DNA of 29,008 nucleotides from Stenotrophomonas maltophilia (GTDB taxonomy: Bacteria; Pseudomonadota; Gammaproteobacteria; Xanthomonadales; Xanthomonadaceae): the NCBI GenBank assembly GCA_002364755.1, contig DEZI01000015.1, positions 1-29,008 on the forward strand, given 5' to 3'. How positions within the stretch are numbered: position 1 is the first letter of the stretch; each line of letters starts with the position of its first letter. The position numbers and the translations under genes are program-made. The notes under the pieces were generated by a model that saw only the letters and a list, made by a program, of their open reading frames with translations, did not search any database and was not told the DNA's origin. This document shows, one piece after another, positions 6,665 to 15,386 of the stretch.

Positions 6665-9046
6665 TCAACGGATGACGGTGAACCGCACCTGCGTCCACGC
6701 GCCATCGGTAGCCAGTGCCGTCAGCGTATGCGCGCCGGGATCGGCAAACTCGCGCTGCATCAGCTGCGCGCCCTGGGTGCGGGCGATCCAGCGACCATCC
6801 AGCAGCCAGTCCACCGCCTGTTCGCTGCCCAACGCGCGCAGCTGCAGGCGCACGCCGTGCTCGGCATTGGGTGCCCGCGCCAATGCCGCGCCATCGTTCA
6901 GGCCATCCACGTGCAGGGCCACGCTCGCTTCGCGGCCATCGTCGCGGCAGTCCGCTGCCAGTGGCGGCAGCTGCGAGGCATCACGCGTGGCCTTGGGCAG
7001 CCACGGTGACAACAGCGCCGGCCAGCGCGCGATCTCGCGCTCAACTTCGCTGTGCGGCGCGCTGCAGTCGGCGGACAGCCGCTGGCCGGTACGCGCGTCG
7101 GCCATGTAACGCTGGCGGCCCGGCTGCCAACGGCGCGCCTCGCGCTCAGGGAAGGTCGGCGGCACGCCACCGTCCAGCAGCCAGGCCAGCATGCGTCGCT
7201 GGCACAGCGCGGCCGGCAACGATTCGGCCAGTCCGCCGGTGGGCCAGCACACATCGGCGCGGCTGACGCTGGCCGGCATCGGCGCGGCGGCGGCATCGCC
7301 AGGCTGGCGCGGCAGGCTGTCCACCACTTCGAACATCAGCGGCAGTGCAGTGACCGCACCGTACTGCCCAGGCAGCGGCGTGCCATCGGGCCGGCCCACC
7401 CACACACCCACCGTGTAGTGGCGCGTGCTGCCGATCGCCCACGCGTCGCGGTAGCCATAACTGGTGCCGGTCTTCCAGGCCACGCGCGGGCGGCCGCCAA
7501 CATCGAAGGTGCCCACGCCATAACCCGGGCGCGGATTGGATTCGAGCATCTCGCGCACGATCCAGCTGGCCCCGGGCGAAGCCAGACGCCGCTCGATCAT
7601 CGGCTCGTCATCGGTGTAGCGCACGCGTCCGGCGATGCCGTTGCGATTGAGCGCGGCGAAGGCGCCAACCAGATCTTCCAGGCGCGCACCGGTGCCGCCG
7701 AGGATCAACGACAGATTCGGCGAACTGCCCGGCGGGAAACGCAGCTGGATGCCCGCGTGTGAGAGGCGCGCGGCGAAACGCGCCGAGCCCACCCGCTGCA
7801 GCAGGTCCACCGCCGGCACGTTCAGCGACAGGCGAAGCGCGCTCGATGCACCGACCGGGCCGTTGAAGGCTTCATCGAAATTGCCCGGCCGGTAACTGCC
7901 GAAACTCTGCGGCGCATCCACCAGCAGGCTTTCCGAATGGATCAGGCCATCGTCCAGCGCCATCGCGTACAGGAAGGGCTTGAGCGTGGACCCGGGCGAG
8001 CGCCAGGCCTGCACCATGTCGACGTGGCCCAGGCGCTGGCGATCACCGAAGGCCAGCGTGCCGACATAGGCACGGGCCTGCAGGGTCTGGTTGTCCACCA
8101 CCAGCAGAGCCGCCGAGGTGCGCTCGGGCAGCGTGGAAAAATAACTGGCCACGCGCTCTTCCAGCGTGCGCTGCAGGTCCAGGTCGATGCTGCTCTGGAT
8201 GCGCGCCTGGCCCGGATGTGCCGAATGCAGCCGCTGCGCCAGCAGTGCCGCATGCATCGGCGGGCGCAGCGAGCGGGCGACCACGTTCTCGATGCGCGCG
8301 TCCTCCACTTCTTCCGGCGTCCACACGCCGAGCTCGGCCATGCGCGCCAGCACCTTGTCGCGCGCCTTCTGGGCCGCTTCCGGGTGGCGGTCCGGACGCA
8401 GCCGGCTCGGCGCCTGCGGCAGTACGGCCAGTAGCGCGGCTTCGGCATGCGACAGCTGGGTGGCCGGTTTGCCCAGGTAGGCCCAGCTGGCCGCTTCCAC
8501 GCCCTCGATGGTGCCGCCGTAGGGCGCGCGTTCCAGGTACAGCGCCAGGATCTGCGCCTTCGACAGGTACACTTCCAGCTGTACCGCGCGCAGCATCTGC
8601 TTGAGCTTGCCCCACGGCGTGCGCGAATGCGGATCGAGGATGCGCGCCACCTGCATGGTCAGGGTCGAACCGCCCGACACGATGCGGCCGCCGCGCAGCA
8701 GCTGGCCACTGGCACGCAGGATCGCCAGCGGGTTGATGCCGGGGTGTTGCCAGAACCAGCGGTCTTCGTAGGTCAGCAGCGCCTGCAGGTACAGCGGCGA
8801 GACGCTGTCGGCCGAGGCCGGGTAGCGCCACACGCCTTCGGCATCGGCGAAGGCGCGCAGCGGGCTGCCGTCGGCGGCCACCACCAGAGTGCTGGTATCG
8901 CGCTGCTTCGGCAGCGGCGGCGGGAACGCGACATCCAGCACCAGCAGCAGGACCAGCAGCGACGCCGTGCCCCAGCGCAGCCAGGGCCACAACAGCTGCA
9001 GCCGGCGGCGCAGGGCCGCCCGCCGGGTCGTCCGGTCGTTCTTCAT
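6665..9046 (-). CDS. pbpC: Penicillin-binding protein 1C
   Basis: This 793-residue bifunctional class A penicillin-binding protein has a basic cytoplasmic N terminus, one membrane helix (about residues 24-40), a glycosyltransferase 51 domain with the catalytic motif EDRWFWQHPG (E94) and GGSTLTMQ, a transpeptidase domain with STLK (S353, K356), SLN (407-409) and KTG (525-527), and a C-terminal BiPBP_C beta domain. It polymerises and cross-links peptidoglycan in the periplasm; in bacteria PBP1C is often paired with alpha-2-macroglobulin and is proposed to repair breaches. The start at ATG 9046 gives the family N terminus; it lacks a strong ribosome site. The yfhM stop is 49 bases upstream, with a hairpin between them. 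Confidence 0.97.
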   Translation of the reverse strand: MKNDRTTRRAALRRRLQLLWPWLRWGTASLLVLLLVLDVAFPPPLPKQRDTSTLVVAADGSPLRAFADAEGVWRYPASADSVSPLYLQALLTYEDRWFWQHPGINPLAILRASGQLLRGGRIVSGGSTLTMQVARILDPHSRTPWGKLKQMLRAVQLEVYLSKAQILALYLERAPYGGTIEGVEAASWAYLGKPATQLSHAEAALLAVLPQAPSRLRPDRHPEAAQKARDKVLARMAELGVWTPEEVEDARIENVVARSLRPPMHAALLAQRLHSAHPGQARIQSSIDLDLQRTLEERVASYFSTLPERTSAALLVVDNQTLQARAYVGTLAFGDRQRLGHVDMVQAWRSPGSTLKPFLYAMALDDGLIHSESLLVDAPQSFGSYRPGNFDEAFNGPVGASSALRLSLNVPAVDLLQRVGSARFAARLSHAGIQLRFPPGSSPNLSLILGGTGARLEDLVGAFAALNRNGIAGRVRYTDDEPMIERRLASPGASWIVREMLESNPRPGYGVGTFDVGGRPRVAWKTGTSYGYRDAWAIGSTRHYTVGVWVGRPDGTPLPGQYGAVTALPLMFEVVDSLPRQPGDAAAAPMPASVSRADVCWPTGGLAESLPAALCQRRMLAWLLDGGVPPTFPEREARRWQPGRQRYMADARTGQRLSADCSAPHSEVEREIARWPALLSPWLPKATRDASQLPPLAADCRDDGREASVALHVDGLNDGAALARAPNAEHGVRLQLRALGSEQAVDWLLDGRWIARTQGAQLMQREFADPGAHTLTALATDGAWTQVRFTVIR

Positions 9047-9062
9047 TGCAGCGTGCCGGAGG

Positions 9063-9088
9063 GACGGGCCGCGCCGTCGCGGCCCGTC
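9063..9088. other. Strong hairpin between yfhM and pbpC
   Basis: GACGGGCCGCG (9063-9073) pairs perfectly with CGCGGCCCGTC (9078-9088) around a 4-base loop CCGT. The 11-bp stem fills most of the 49-base gap between the yfhM stop codon and pbpC start. No T run follows on either strand. It may tune read-through into pbpC, stabilise the yfhM message, or block pbpC initiation. Confidence 0.8.
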
Positions 9089-9095
9089 CGCGCGG

Positions 9096-12000
9096 TCACG
9101 GCTGGACCACCGTGATCGTGGTCGGATTGCTGCGGCCCACGCCACGCAGCTGCGGGCGGTACATGTCTTCCACCAGCGGCGGCGGCACCGAGTAGGTGCC
9201 CGGGGTCACCGCACGCACCAGGTAGAACACGCTGGCCTTGCCACCACGCGACAGCTTCAGCGCGGCCACGTAGCGGTCGTCGCGGAACTCTTCGTGCTTG
9301 GTGTCCGCGGCCGAGCTGCGGTCGCTGATGGTGATGCCATCGACCACCACGTCGGCCCACTGCTTGGCGTCGCCCAGGTTGAAGTTCTCGATTTCCAGGC
9401 CGGCCGGCAGCAGGTCGGTCAGCAGCGCATCGGGCATCTGCGTATCGGCACTGACGGTGATGCGCACGATCAGCGCTTCGCCTTCCTTCAGCGGGCGCGG
9501 CGTCCACGGCTTGCCGTCGGTGCCGAAGTAGGTCCGCTCGACGCCCAGCACGCTGTTGTCCGGCGCCGGCGCGCTGCGCGGGATGCCGGCCACGTCGATG
9601 CTGGCGAACATCGGCGGCTGGCCCTGCGGGGTGAAGCGCACGCCGCTGGCCAGCTCGCTGCCGGTGAAGTTGCGGCCGAACAGCTTGCGCTCGCCGATGG
9701 CTTCGCTGTTGCCGCCGATCACCAGTTCACCGGCCACCAGTGCCTTCTGGTTTGCCGCCAAGGCCTTGCCGAGGCGGGCGATCGCCACCTGCTCCTGGGT
9801 GCTCAGCCACATCCAGCCGGCATTGCGGCGGGCATCCAGGCCACGGCCGAGATCGACCGCGCGTGCATCCCAGGCCGGCTTGGCCAGCTTGTTTTCGTGG
9901 GTCAGCGCGATCATCAGCGCGTCATCACGGATGGCGCTGCCGTAATCACCGAAGTACGACGGACGCTCGCTGCTGGACTTGGCGAAGCCGGCGGCAATCG
10001 CCGCCTGGCCACGCTTGGCATCGCCCTGCAGCGACAGCGCCACGCCCAGGTGGACCAGCGACAGACCACCGACCGCCTTGCCGCGCTCGTTGTCATACAG
10101 CGTGCGCAGGGTGCCCAGCGGCGCGCGGTTGACGCGGGCCAGCACGTAGCCGGAATACGCCTGGTTGGCGAACTTCAGCTTCTCGCGGTCATCCTGGCCG
10201 TAGAACTGGTTGCCGCCGGACAGCAGGTCCTCGCTGAGGCGGTTGAGCGCCTTCTGCAGCACGCTGTCCGGCACGGCGAAGCCACCGTCCTTGGCATCGA
10301 GCAGGAACTCGGTGATGTACGGGGTCAGCCACGGGTTCACGTAGCCGTCGTCACCCCACATCGAGAAGTTGCCGTTGGCCACCTGCATCGAGGCCAGGCG
10401 ACCAAACGCGCCTTCCATGCGCTCGCGGCGGGTCTTGGCATCCAGGCCGTCGGTGCCGAGCATCGACGACGTGGCCTGGTCCAGGATCAGCGCGGCGTAG
10501 CCCTTGCTTGTGGTCTGTTCGGCACAGCCGTAGGGGTAGTTCAGCGCGCCCTGCAGGGCACTGGCGAACGGGATCGGCGGCAGCGGGCTGACCAGCAGGC
10601 GCGCGTTGACCGACTCGGCCATCAGGCCATCGGCCAGGCCGCCATCCAGGCTGACCGCGCCCAGCGGATCCAGCGTGCGCACCTGCGAACGGATCACCTG
10701 CGGCCACGCCGCACGCACCGGCAGGTCGTAGCGGCGGTCGGCCTTGAAGCCGTTGCCGTCCACGCGCACCCGCACCTTGGCCACGCTGTTGCCCTCGCGC
10801 GCCGACAGCGGGAAGCTCAACGTAGTCTTGGCATCGATGTTCAGCTGCACGTTGCGGCTGCCCTCGCCCAGCCCGAGCGGGCCTTCGGTGTCCACCTGCA
10901 CGTTGAACTGGCCGGGCTTGCCGGTGAAGTTCTGCACGTCCAGGGTGACGGTGCTGCGGTCACCCGGGGCGAGCACGCGCGGCATGCTGGCCTCGGCCAG
11001 GATCGGCGCGCGCACGATGGTTTCCACATCGCGCTTGCCGTACTGGTCATCGCTGTAGACCAGCGCCGACACGCGCAGGGTGCCGTTGAAGTCCGGCACC
11101 TTCAGGCGGATCCGCGCATTGCCCTTGGCATCGAGCTGCACCGGGCCGGAGAACAGGTCCACGGTCTGCACGCGCGCGGTCGGCCGCTTGGCCTGCGGCA
11201 GTGCCTGCAGGGCCATGTCGCCGCCGAACTTGAGCTTGCCGTTGCTGCCGTCGAAGCTCTCGATCACCCGGCTGTAGATGTCGTAGGCATCGATGCCGAG
11301 GCGACGCTGGGCGAAGAAGTGCGCGCCGGCATCGGGCACCGGGAAGCGGGTAATGTTGAGGATGCCCACGTCCACCGCCGACACGGTGACGTGCGCGGTC
11401 TTGCCGGCCAGCTGCGGTGCGCTGACCGTCACCGGCAGGTCCTGTTCCGGACGCATCTGCTTCGGCGCCACCAGACCCACGGCCACGGTGCGGCCCTTGC
11501 GGTCCATCGGCACATGCACCACGCCCACGGCGCGGGCCGGGGTGATCTTGCTGGGCGCGCTGCCGCCGCGGAACACCAGGGCGGTGATGTAGACGTCGTG
11601 GCGCTCCCAGTCAGCGGTGACCGGGATCTTGTAGGTGGCACCCGGCTTGGCGTCGATCTCCTGCACGTACAGCATGCGGTCGCTCTCGACCATCAGGATG
11701 CCCTTGCCGGCGTGCGGCGGGGCCACCGTCACCTGCAGGGTGTCACCGGCCTTGTAGCCGGTCTTGTCCAGGCCCAGCTTGACCTTGTCAGGGCGTGCAT
11801 CCAGGCCGCGGTTGTCATCGCCCCAGCTCCAGCCGGCGTGGAACGGATAGCGGCTGGTCAGGCCGGTGCCCGGATCGAACACGTCCACCCGGTACTCGCC
11901 CCACTCCACCGGGAAATCGAAGGCGACCGCGCTGCTGCCGGCATCGACGGTGCGGGTTTCCTTGTTCTCGAAGCGGCGGGTGAAATCGTAGTCCCAGCGG

Positions 12001-14003
12001 TTGTCGTTGAAGGTCCAGTGGTAGTCGCGCAGCTCGCGCACCAGGGTCACCTTCAGGCCCTTGGCGGGCTGCGGCTTGCCGGCGGCATCGACGCGCATCA
12101 GCTCGAAGCGCGCGTTGCCGTTGGAATCGGCGCCATCCTCGGGGTTGAACAGCGGACGCACGCCGACCAGCGCATTGGCCGGCCACATGACGCGCTTGAG
12201 GGTACGGGTAACCGTGCGGCCACCGGTTTCATACAGGCTGCCCGACAGCACCACGGCGATCGGCGCCTTGGCCTTGGCCGCCTCTTCCGGCAGCGCCACG
12301 TCTTCGCGCAGCTGGCCATTGGCCGGCAGCGTGGTGTCGACCACGTCCTTGGCTTCGCGCGGCAGTTGCAGGGTCGGGTCACCGAAGAAATAACCCGGCA
12401 GGCCTTCCACCGGCTGCTGTTCGGCGGCCACGGCCAGGCGCGCGGTGAAGCGGTTGCCATCGGCCGGGGCGCCATACAGATAGGCACCATTGGCCTGCAG
12501 GCGCAGCTCCTCGCCCGGCTTCAGCGTCTTCTGCGCGCTGTCCAGGTCCAGCTTCATGCGCTCGGGCAGGAACTCCTCGATGCGCAGGGTCATGCCCTGG
12601 ATCGCTTCCTTGCTGGCCGGGTCGGTACGGAACTCCACCTGCCAGCGCCCGGTCGGCGCCTCGGCGGGAATGGTCTGCTCGAAGTTGATGTAGCCCTGCT
12701 CGCCGGGCTGCAGGCGGGTCTCGCGGAACGTCTTGCCGTCGGGCTGCTTCAGGCGCAGGAAGACTGGCTGGGCCTTGACCGGCTTGCCGTCGTTGTCGCG
12801 CAGCAGGGCCGACAGGCGCACGGTCTCGCCGGGGCGGTACAGGTCGCGACCGGACCAGGCGTAGACGTCGAACCAGGCATTGTCACGGCCGGCCACGGCG
12901 AATTCGCTCAGGTCCAGCGCCGGCTGGTTGAACGGCAGGAAGCTGGTGTCCTTTCCGCTGCTGGCCACCAGTACGTGGGTCGCGTCCAGGGTGTAGTTCA
13001 GCAGCGCGTTGCCGTTGCTGTCGGTGCTGCCCTTGAGCACCACCTCGCCCTTGGCGTCGAGCACGCGCAGGTCGACGTTCTTCAGCGCCGCACCGTCCTT
13101 CAGCGCGGCGGTGTGGACGAACAGCTTGTCCTTGTAGGCACGGGTGTGCAGGCCGATATCGCTGACCGAGAAGAACGCGGTATCGAACTCGCCTTCGTAG
13201 TCACCGGTGCGCTTGAGCAGGGCGAAGTAGAGCCCTGGCTCCTGCAGCTCCTTGATGTCCTGGGTTGGCAGGTAGGTCAGCACCCGCTCGTTCTGCTTGC
13301 CACCCAGGATGAAGCGGTTGACGTAGACCGGCTCGGCCAGCTTGTTGATCGGGCTGCGCTCGTAGTCGCTGCTCAGCTCCCAGCTGCCACGGCGGCCGCC
13401 GCGCTGGTACTGGCTGAAGAAGGTCGGCAGGTCCTTCTCGCGCACGCGCAGGAATTCGACATCGACCTCGGGCACGTTCACCGACACCACCGGCAGGCCA
13501 CGGCTGTCCTTGGCAGGCAGCACGCTGCCCTGCGAGGCGAAACCGGCCACTGGCTTCAGCTCGCCGCTGAACACCTTCTGCTTCAGCACCTTGCCCAGAC
13601 GGCTGCCGTCGGCGGCCAGCAGGTCTTCGGAGACGACCAGGCTGTATTCCTTGCCGGCTTCAACGAAGGGATAGCGCAGCGTCAGGCCGTCATCGGACAG
13701 GGTCCAGCTGCTGTCGTCGGTGCCGACCTTCTGTTCGAAGCGCACCAGCGTGTCGAAGTCCTGGGTGCCGACCAGCGGGCGCGAGAACTCCAGCGCCAGC
13801 GACAGGCCTTCACTCTTCTGGTCCGGGTAGGCGCGCAGCAGGGTGAACTCCTTCACCTGCTCGGCCTTGGTGGCGATGGCTTCGCCGCTGGCCTTGGGCA
13901 GCTGCCCGCTGTCATTGCGACAACCGGCCAGGCCCAGCAACAGGCCTCCTGCCAGGACAGCCGCCGCCCAACCCCACCGCTTCCGCCGTGCCGGACCGCT
14001 CAT
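9096..14003 (-). CDS. yfhM: Bacterial alpha-2-macroglobulin, YfhM/ECAM-type lipoprotein
   Basis: This 1635-residue protein is close in length to E. coli YfhM (ECAM). It has a lipoprotein signal peptide (basic residues 6-9, hydrophobic core about 13-26, lipobox LAGC with C28), many MG-type beta domains, and the thioester motif CAEQ at 1160-1163 in YGCAEQTTSKGY, followed by the thioester-domain helices and the C-terminal receptor-like domain. The intact CxEQ means it can probably bind attacking proteases covalently, trapping them in the periplasm (family knowledge). ATG 14003 is firm: AAGGAG lies 7 bases upstream behind a consensus promoter. pbpC follows 49 bases later, the classic yfhM-pbpC arrangement. 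Confidence 0.96.
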   Translation of the reverse strand: MSGPARRKRWGWAAAVLAGGLLLGLAGCRNDSGQLPKASGEAIATKAEQVKEFTLLRAYPDQKSEGLSLALEFSRPLVGTQDFDTLVRFEQKVGTDDSSWTLSDDGLTLRYPFVEAGKEYSLVVSEDLLAADGSRLGKVLKQKVFSGELKPVAGFASQGSVLPAKDSRGLPVVSVNVPEVDVEFLRVREKDLPTFFSQYQRGGRRGSWELSSDYERSPINKLAEPVYVNRFILGGKQNERVLTYLPTQDIKELQEPGLYFALLKRTGDYEGEFDTAFFSVSDIGLHTRAYKDKLFVHTAALKDGAALKNVDLRVLDAKGEVVLKGSTDSNGNALLNYTLDATHVLVASSGKDTSFLPFNQPALDLSEFAVAGRDNAWFDVYAWSGRDLYRPGETVRLSALLRDNDGKPVKAQPVFLRLKQPDGKTFRETRLQPGEQGYINFEQTIPAEAPTGRWQVEFRTDPASKEAIQGMTLRIEEFLPERMKLDLDSAQKTLKPGEELRLQANGAYLYGAPADGNRFTARLAVAAEQQPVEGLPGYFFGDPTLQLPREAKDVVDTTLPANGQLREDVALPEEAAKAKAPIAVVLSGSLYETGGRTVTRTLKRVMWPANALVGVRPLFNPEDGADSNGNARFELMRVDAAGKPQPAKGLKVTLVRELRDYHWTFNDNRWDYDFTRRFENKETRTVDAGSSAVAFDFPVEWGEYRVDVFDPGTGLTSRYPFHAGWSWGDDNRGLDARPDKVKLGLDKTGYKAGDTLQVTVAPPHAGKGILMVESDRMLYVQEIDAKPGATYKIPVTADWERHDVYITALVFRGGSAPSKITPARAVGVVHVPMDRKGRTVAVGLVAPKQMRPEQDLPVTVSAPQLAGKTAHVTVSAVDVGILNITRFPVPDAGAHFFAQRRLGIDAYDIYSRVIESFDGSNGKLKFGGDMALQALPQAKRPTARVQTVDLFSGPVQLDAKGNARIRLKVPDFNGTLRVSALVYSDDQYGKRDVETIVRAPILAEASMPRVLAPGDRSTVTLDVQNFTGKPGQFNVQVDTEGPLGLGEGSRNVQLNIDAKTTLSFPLSAREGNSVAKVRVRVDGNGFKADRRYDLPVRAAWPQVIRSQVRTLDPLGAVSLDGGLADGLMAESVNARLLVSPLPPIPFASALQGALNYPYGCAEQTTSKGYAALILDQATSSMLGTDGLDAKTRRERMEGAFGRLASMQVANGNFSMWGDDGYVNPWLTPYITEFLLDAKDGGFAVPDSVLQKALNRLSEDLLSGGNQFYGQDDREKLKFANQAYSGYVLARVNRAPLGTLRTLYDNERGKAVGGLSLVHLGVALSLQGDAKRGQAAIAAGFAKSSSERPSYFGDYGSAIRDDALMIALTHENKLAKPAWDARAVDLGRGLDARRNAGWMWLSTQEQVAIARLGKALAANQKALVAGELVIGGNSEAIGERKLFGRNFTGSELASGVRFTPQGQPPMFASIDVAGIPRSAPAPDNSVLGVERTYFGTDGKPWTPRPLKEGEALIVRITVSADTQMPDALLTDLLPAGLEIENFNLGDAKQWADVVVDGITISDRSSAADTKHEEFRDDRYVAALKLSRGGKASVFYLVRAVTPGTYSVPPPLVEDMYRPQLRGVGRSNPTTITVVQP

Positions 14004-14029
14004 GTCGTCACTCCTTGATCAAGGCGGCC

Positions 14030-14058
14030 ATTATAGGCGCGCCTCGTCGCCGTGTTGA
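14030..14058 (-). promoter_or_regulatory. Sigma-70 promoter for yfhM-pbpC
   Basis: On the minus strand TCAACA (14053-14058, 4 of 6 for -35) and a perfect TATAAT (14030-14035) are separated by exactly 17 bases. Transcription should start near 14023, giving a leader of about 20 bases with AAGGAG at 14011-14016. This is the best vegetative promoter in the window and separates yfhM from the prp operon upstream. Confidence 0.85.
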
Positions 14059-14097
14059 CGCCCCGGCGGTCGGAAACCCGGCCCCGTCCGGAACCCG

Positions 14098-14150
14098 GCA
14101 GCCACCAACCGTGGTTGGCGGCCCCATGCCGACCACGGTTGGCAGCTACC
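14098..14150. repeat. Inverted pair of GGTTGG-type REP palindromes
   Basis: Two inverted copies of a palindrome with core CCAACC-GT-GGTTGG (14101-14122 and 14128-14149), the second ending GCTAC, match each other at about 16 of 19 positions. They share the CTAC/GTAG head with SMAG elements but have a different stem, also seen at 22594-22615. They lie just after the prpF stop codon (14157, minus) and may end the prp transcript. Confidence 0.75.
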
Positions 14151-14156
14151 AGAGCA

Positions 14157-15335
14157 TTACTGGGCCGGCACGCGCACCTTGCCTTCCATCAACACGCGGG
14201 CGCTGCGGCTCATGATGGCCTTGGTCACCGTCCACTGGCCGTCAACGCGCCCGGCCTGCGCACCCACGCGCAGCGTGCCGGACGGATGGCCGAAGGTCAC
14301 CGCCTCGCGTTCGCCGCCACCGGCCGCGCGATTGACCAGCGTGCCCGGAATCGCCGCCGCGGTACCGATGGCCACGGCTGCCGTACCCATCATCGCGTGG
14401 TGCAGCTTGCCCATCGACAGCGCCCGTGCGTGCAGGTCGATGGCCGACGCCGGAATGGCCTTGCCACTGGACGACACGTAATCCTGCGCCGGCGCAACGA
14501 ACGCCACCTTCGGCGTGTGCTGGCGGGTAGCCGCATCCTCCAGCTTCGAGATCAGCCCCATGCGCAGCGCGCCGTGGGCGCGGATGATCTCGAACTTCTG
14601 CAGCGCCGCCTTGTCCTCGTTGATCGCCGGCTGCAGCTCGGTGCCGGTGTAGCCCAGATCGGCCGCGTTGAGGAAGATGGTCGGGATGCCAGCGGTGATC
14701 ATCGTCACCTCGAAGCTGCCCACGCCCGGTACGTCCAAGGTGTCGACCAGGTTGCCGGTGGGGAACATCGCACCGGCATCGCCATCGTCGGACGGATCGA
14801 TGAACTCCAGCTGGATCTCGGCGGCCGGGAAGGTCACGCCATCCAGTTCGAAATCACCAGTCTCCTGCACTTCGCCATCGCGCATCGGCACGTGGGCGAT
14901 GATGGTCTTGCCGATGTTGGCCTGCCAGATACGCACGGTGCACAGGCCATCGCGCGGCACCCGGGCCGGATCCACCAGGCCGTTGGCAATCGCGTACGGG
15001 CCGACGGCGGTGCTGAGGTTGCCGCAGTTGCCGCTCCAGTCGACGAAGGCGGTATCGATCGACACCTGCCCGTACAGATAATCCACGTCGTGGTCGGGCA
15101 CCGAGGCGGTGGAGAGGATCACGCACTTGCTGGTGCTGGAGGTCGCGCCACCCATGCCGTCAGTGTGCTTGCCGTACGGATCGGGCGAACCGATCACGCG
15201 CATCAGCAGCGCATCACGCGCGGCGCCGGGAACCTGGGCGGCCTCGGGAAGGTCCTGCAGGCGGAAGAACACGCCCTTGCTGGTGCCACCGCGCATGTAG
15301 GTGGCGGGAATACGGAGTTGCGGGAGGAAGGTCAT
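14157..15335 (-). CDS. prpF: PrpF, AcnD-accessory isomerase of the 2-methylcitrate cycle
   Basis: This 392-residue protein has the PrpF/diaminopimelate-epimerase-like double fold. Key positions seen are RGGTSKGVFF (residues 15-24), K70 in STSKCVIL, and C104 in WSGNCGNLSTA; these match by spacing the K73 and C107 of characterised PrpF. It isomerises the trans/cis 2-methylaconitate formed by AcnD so that methylcitrate can become methylisocitrate. AAGGA lies 8 bases before ATG 15335. It is the last gene of prpB-prpC-acnD-prpF, separated from acnD by 51 bases that contain a hairpin. Confidence 0.96.
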   Translation of the reverse strand: MTFLPQLRIPATYMRGGTSKGVFFRLQDLPEAAQVPGAARDALLMRVIGSPDPYGKHTDGMGGATSSTSKCVILSTASVPDHDVDYLYGQVSIDTAFVDWSGNCGNLSTAVGPYAIANGLVDPARVPRDGLCTVRIWQANIGKTIIAHVPMRDGEVQETGDFELDGVTFPAAEIQLEFIDPSDDGDAGAMFPTGNLVDTLDVPGVGSFEVTMITAGIPTIFLNAADLGYTGTELQPAINEDKAALQKFEIIRAHGALRMGLISKLEDAATRQHTPKVAFVAPAQDYVSSSGKAIPASAIDLHARALSMGKLHHAMMGTAAVAIGTAAAIPGTLVNRAAGGGEREAVTFGHPSGTLRVGAQAGRVDGQWTVTKAIMSRSARVLMEGKVRVPAQ

Positions 15336-15357
15336 GGATGTGTTCCTTGCAAAGAAA

Positions 15358-15379
15358 GACGGCCCGTTGCCGGGCCGTC
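15358..15379 (-). terminator. Hairpin between acnD and prpF, possible attenuator
   Basis: GACGGCCCG (15358-15366) and CGGGCCGTC (15371-15379) form a perfect 9-bp stem with loop TTGC. On the minus strand it is followed by TTTCTTTGC, a weak T-rich run. It could partly terminate transcription before prpF and lower PrpF relative to AcnD. Confidence 0.5.
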
Positions 15380-15386
15380 GGCTGCC

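Noticed and set aside
8889..14018. Plus-strand open frame of 1709 codons opposite yfhM
   Set aside because: It mirrors yfhM almost exactly, has low-complexity His/Gln/Arg/Ala-rich composition and no recognisable domain. It is an antisense shadow caused by high GC at third codon positions.
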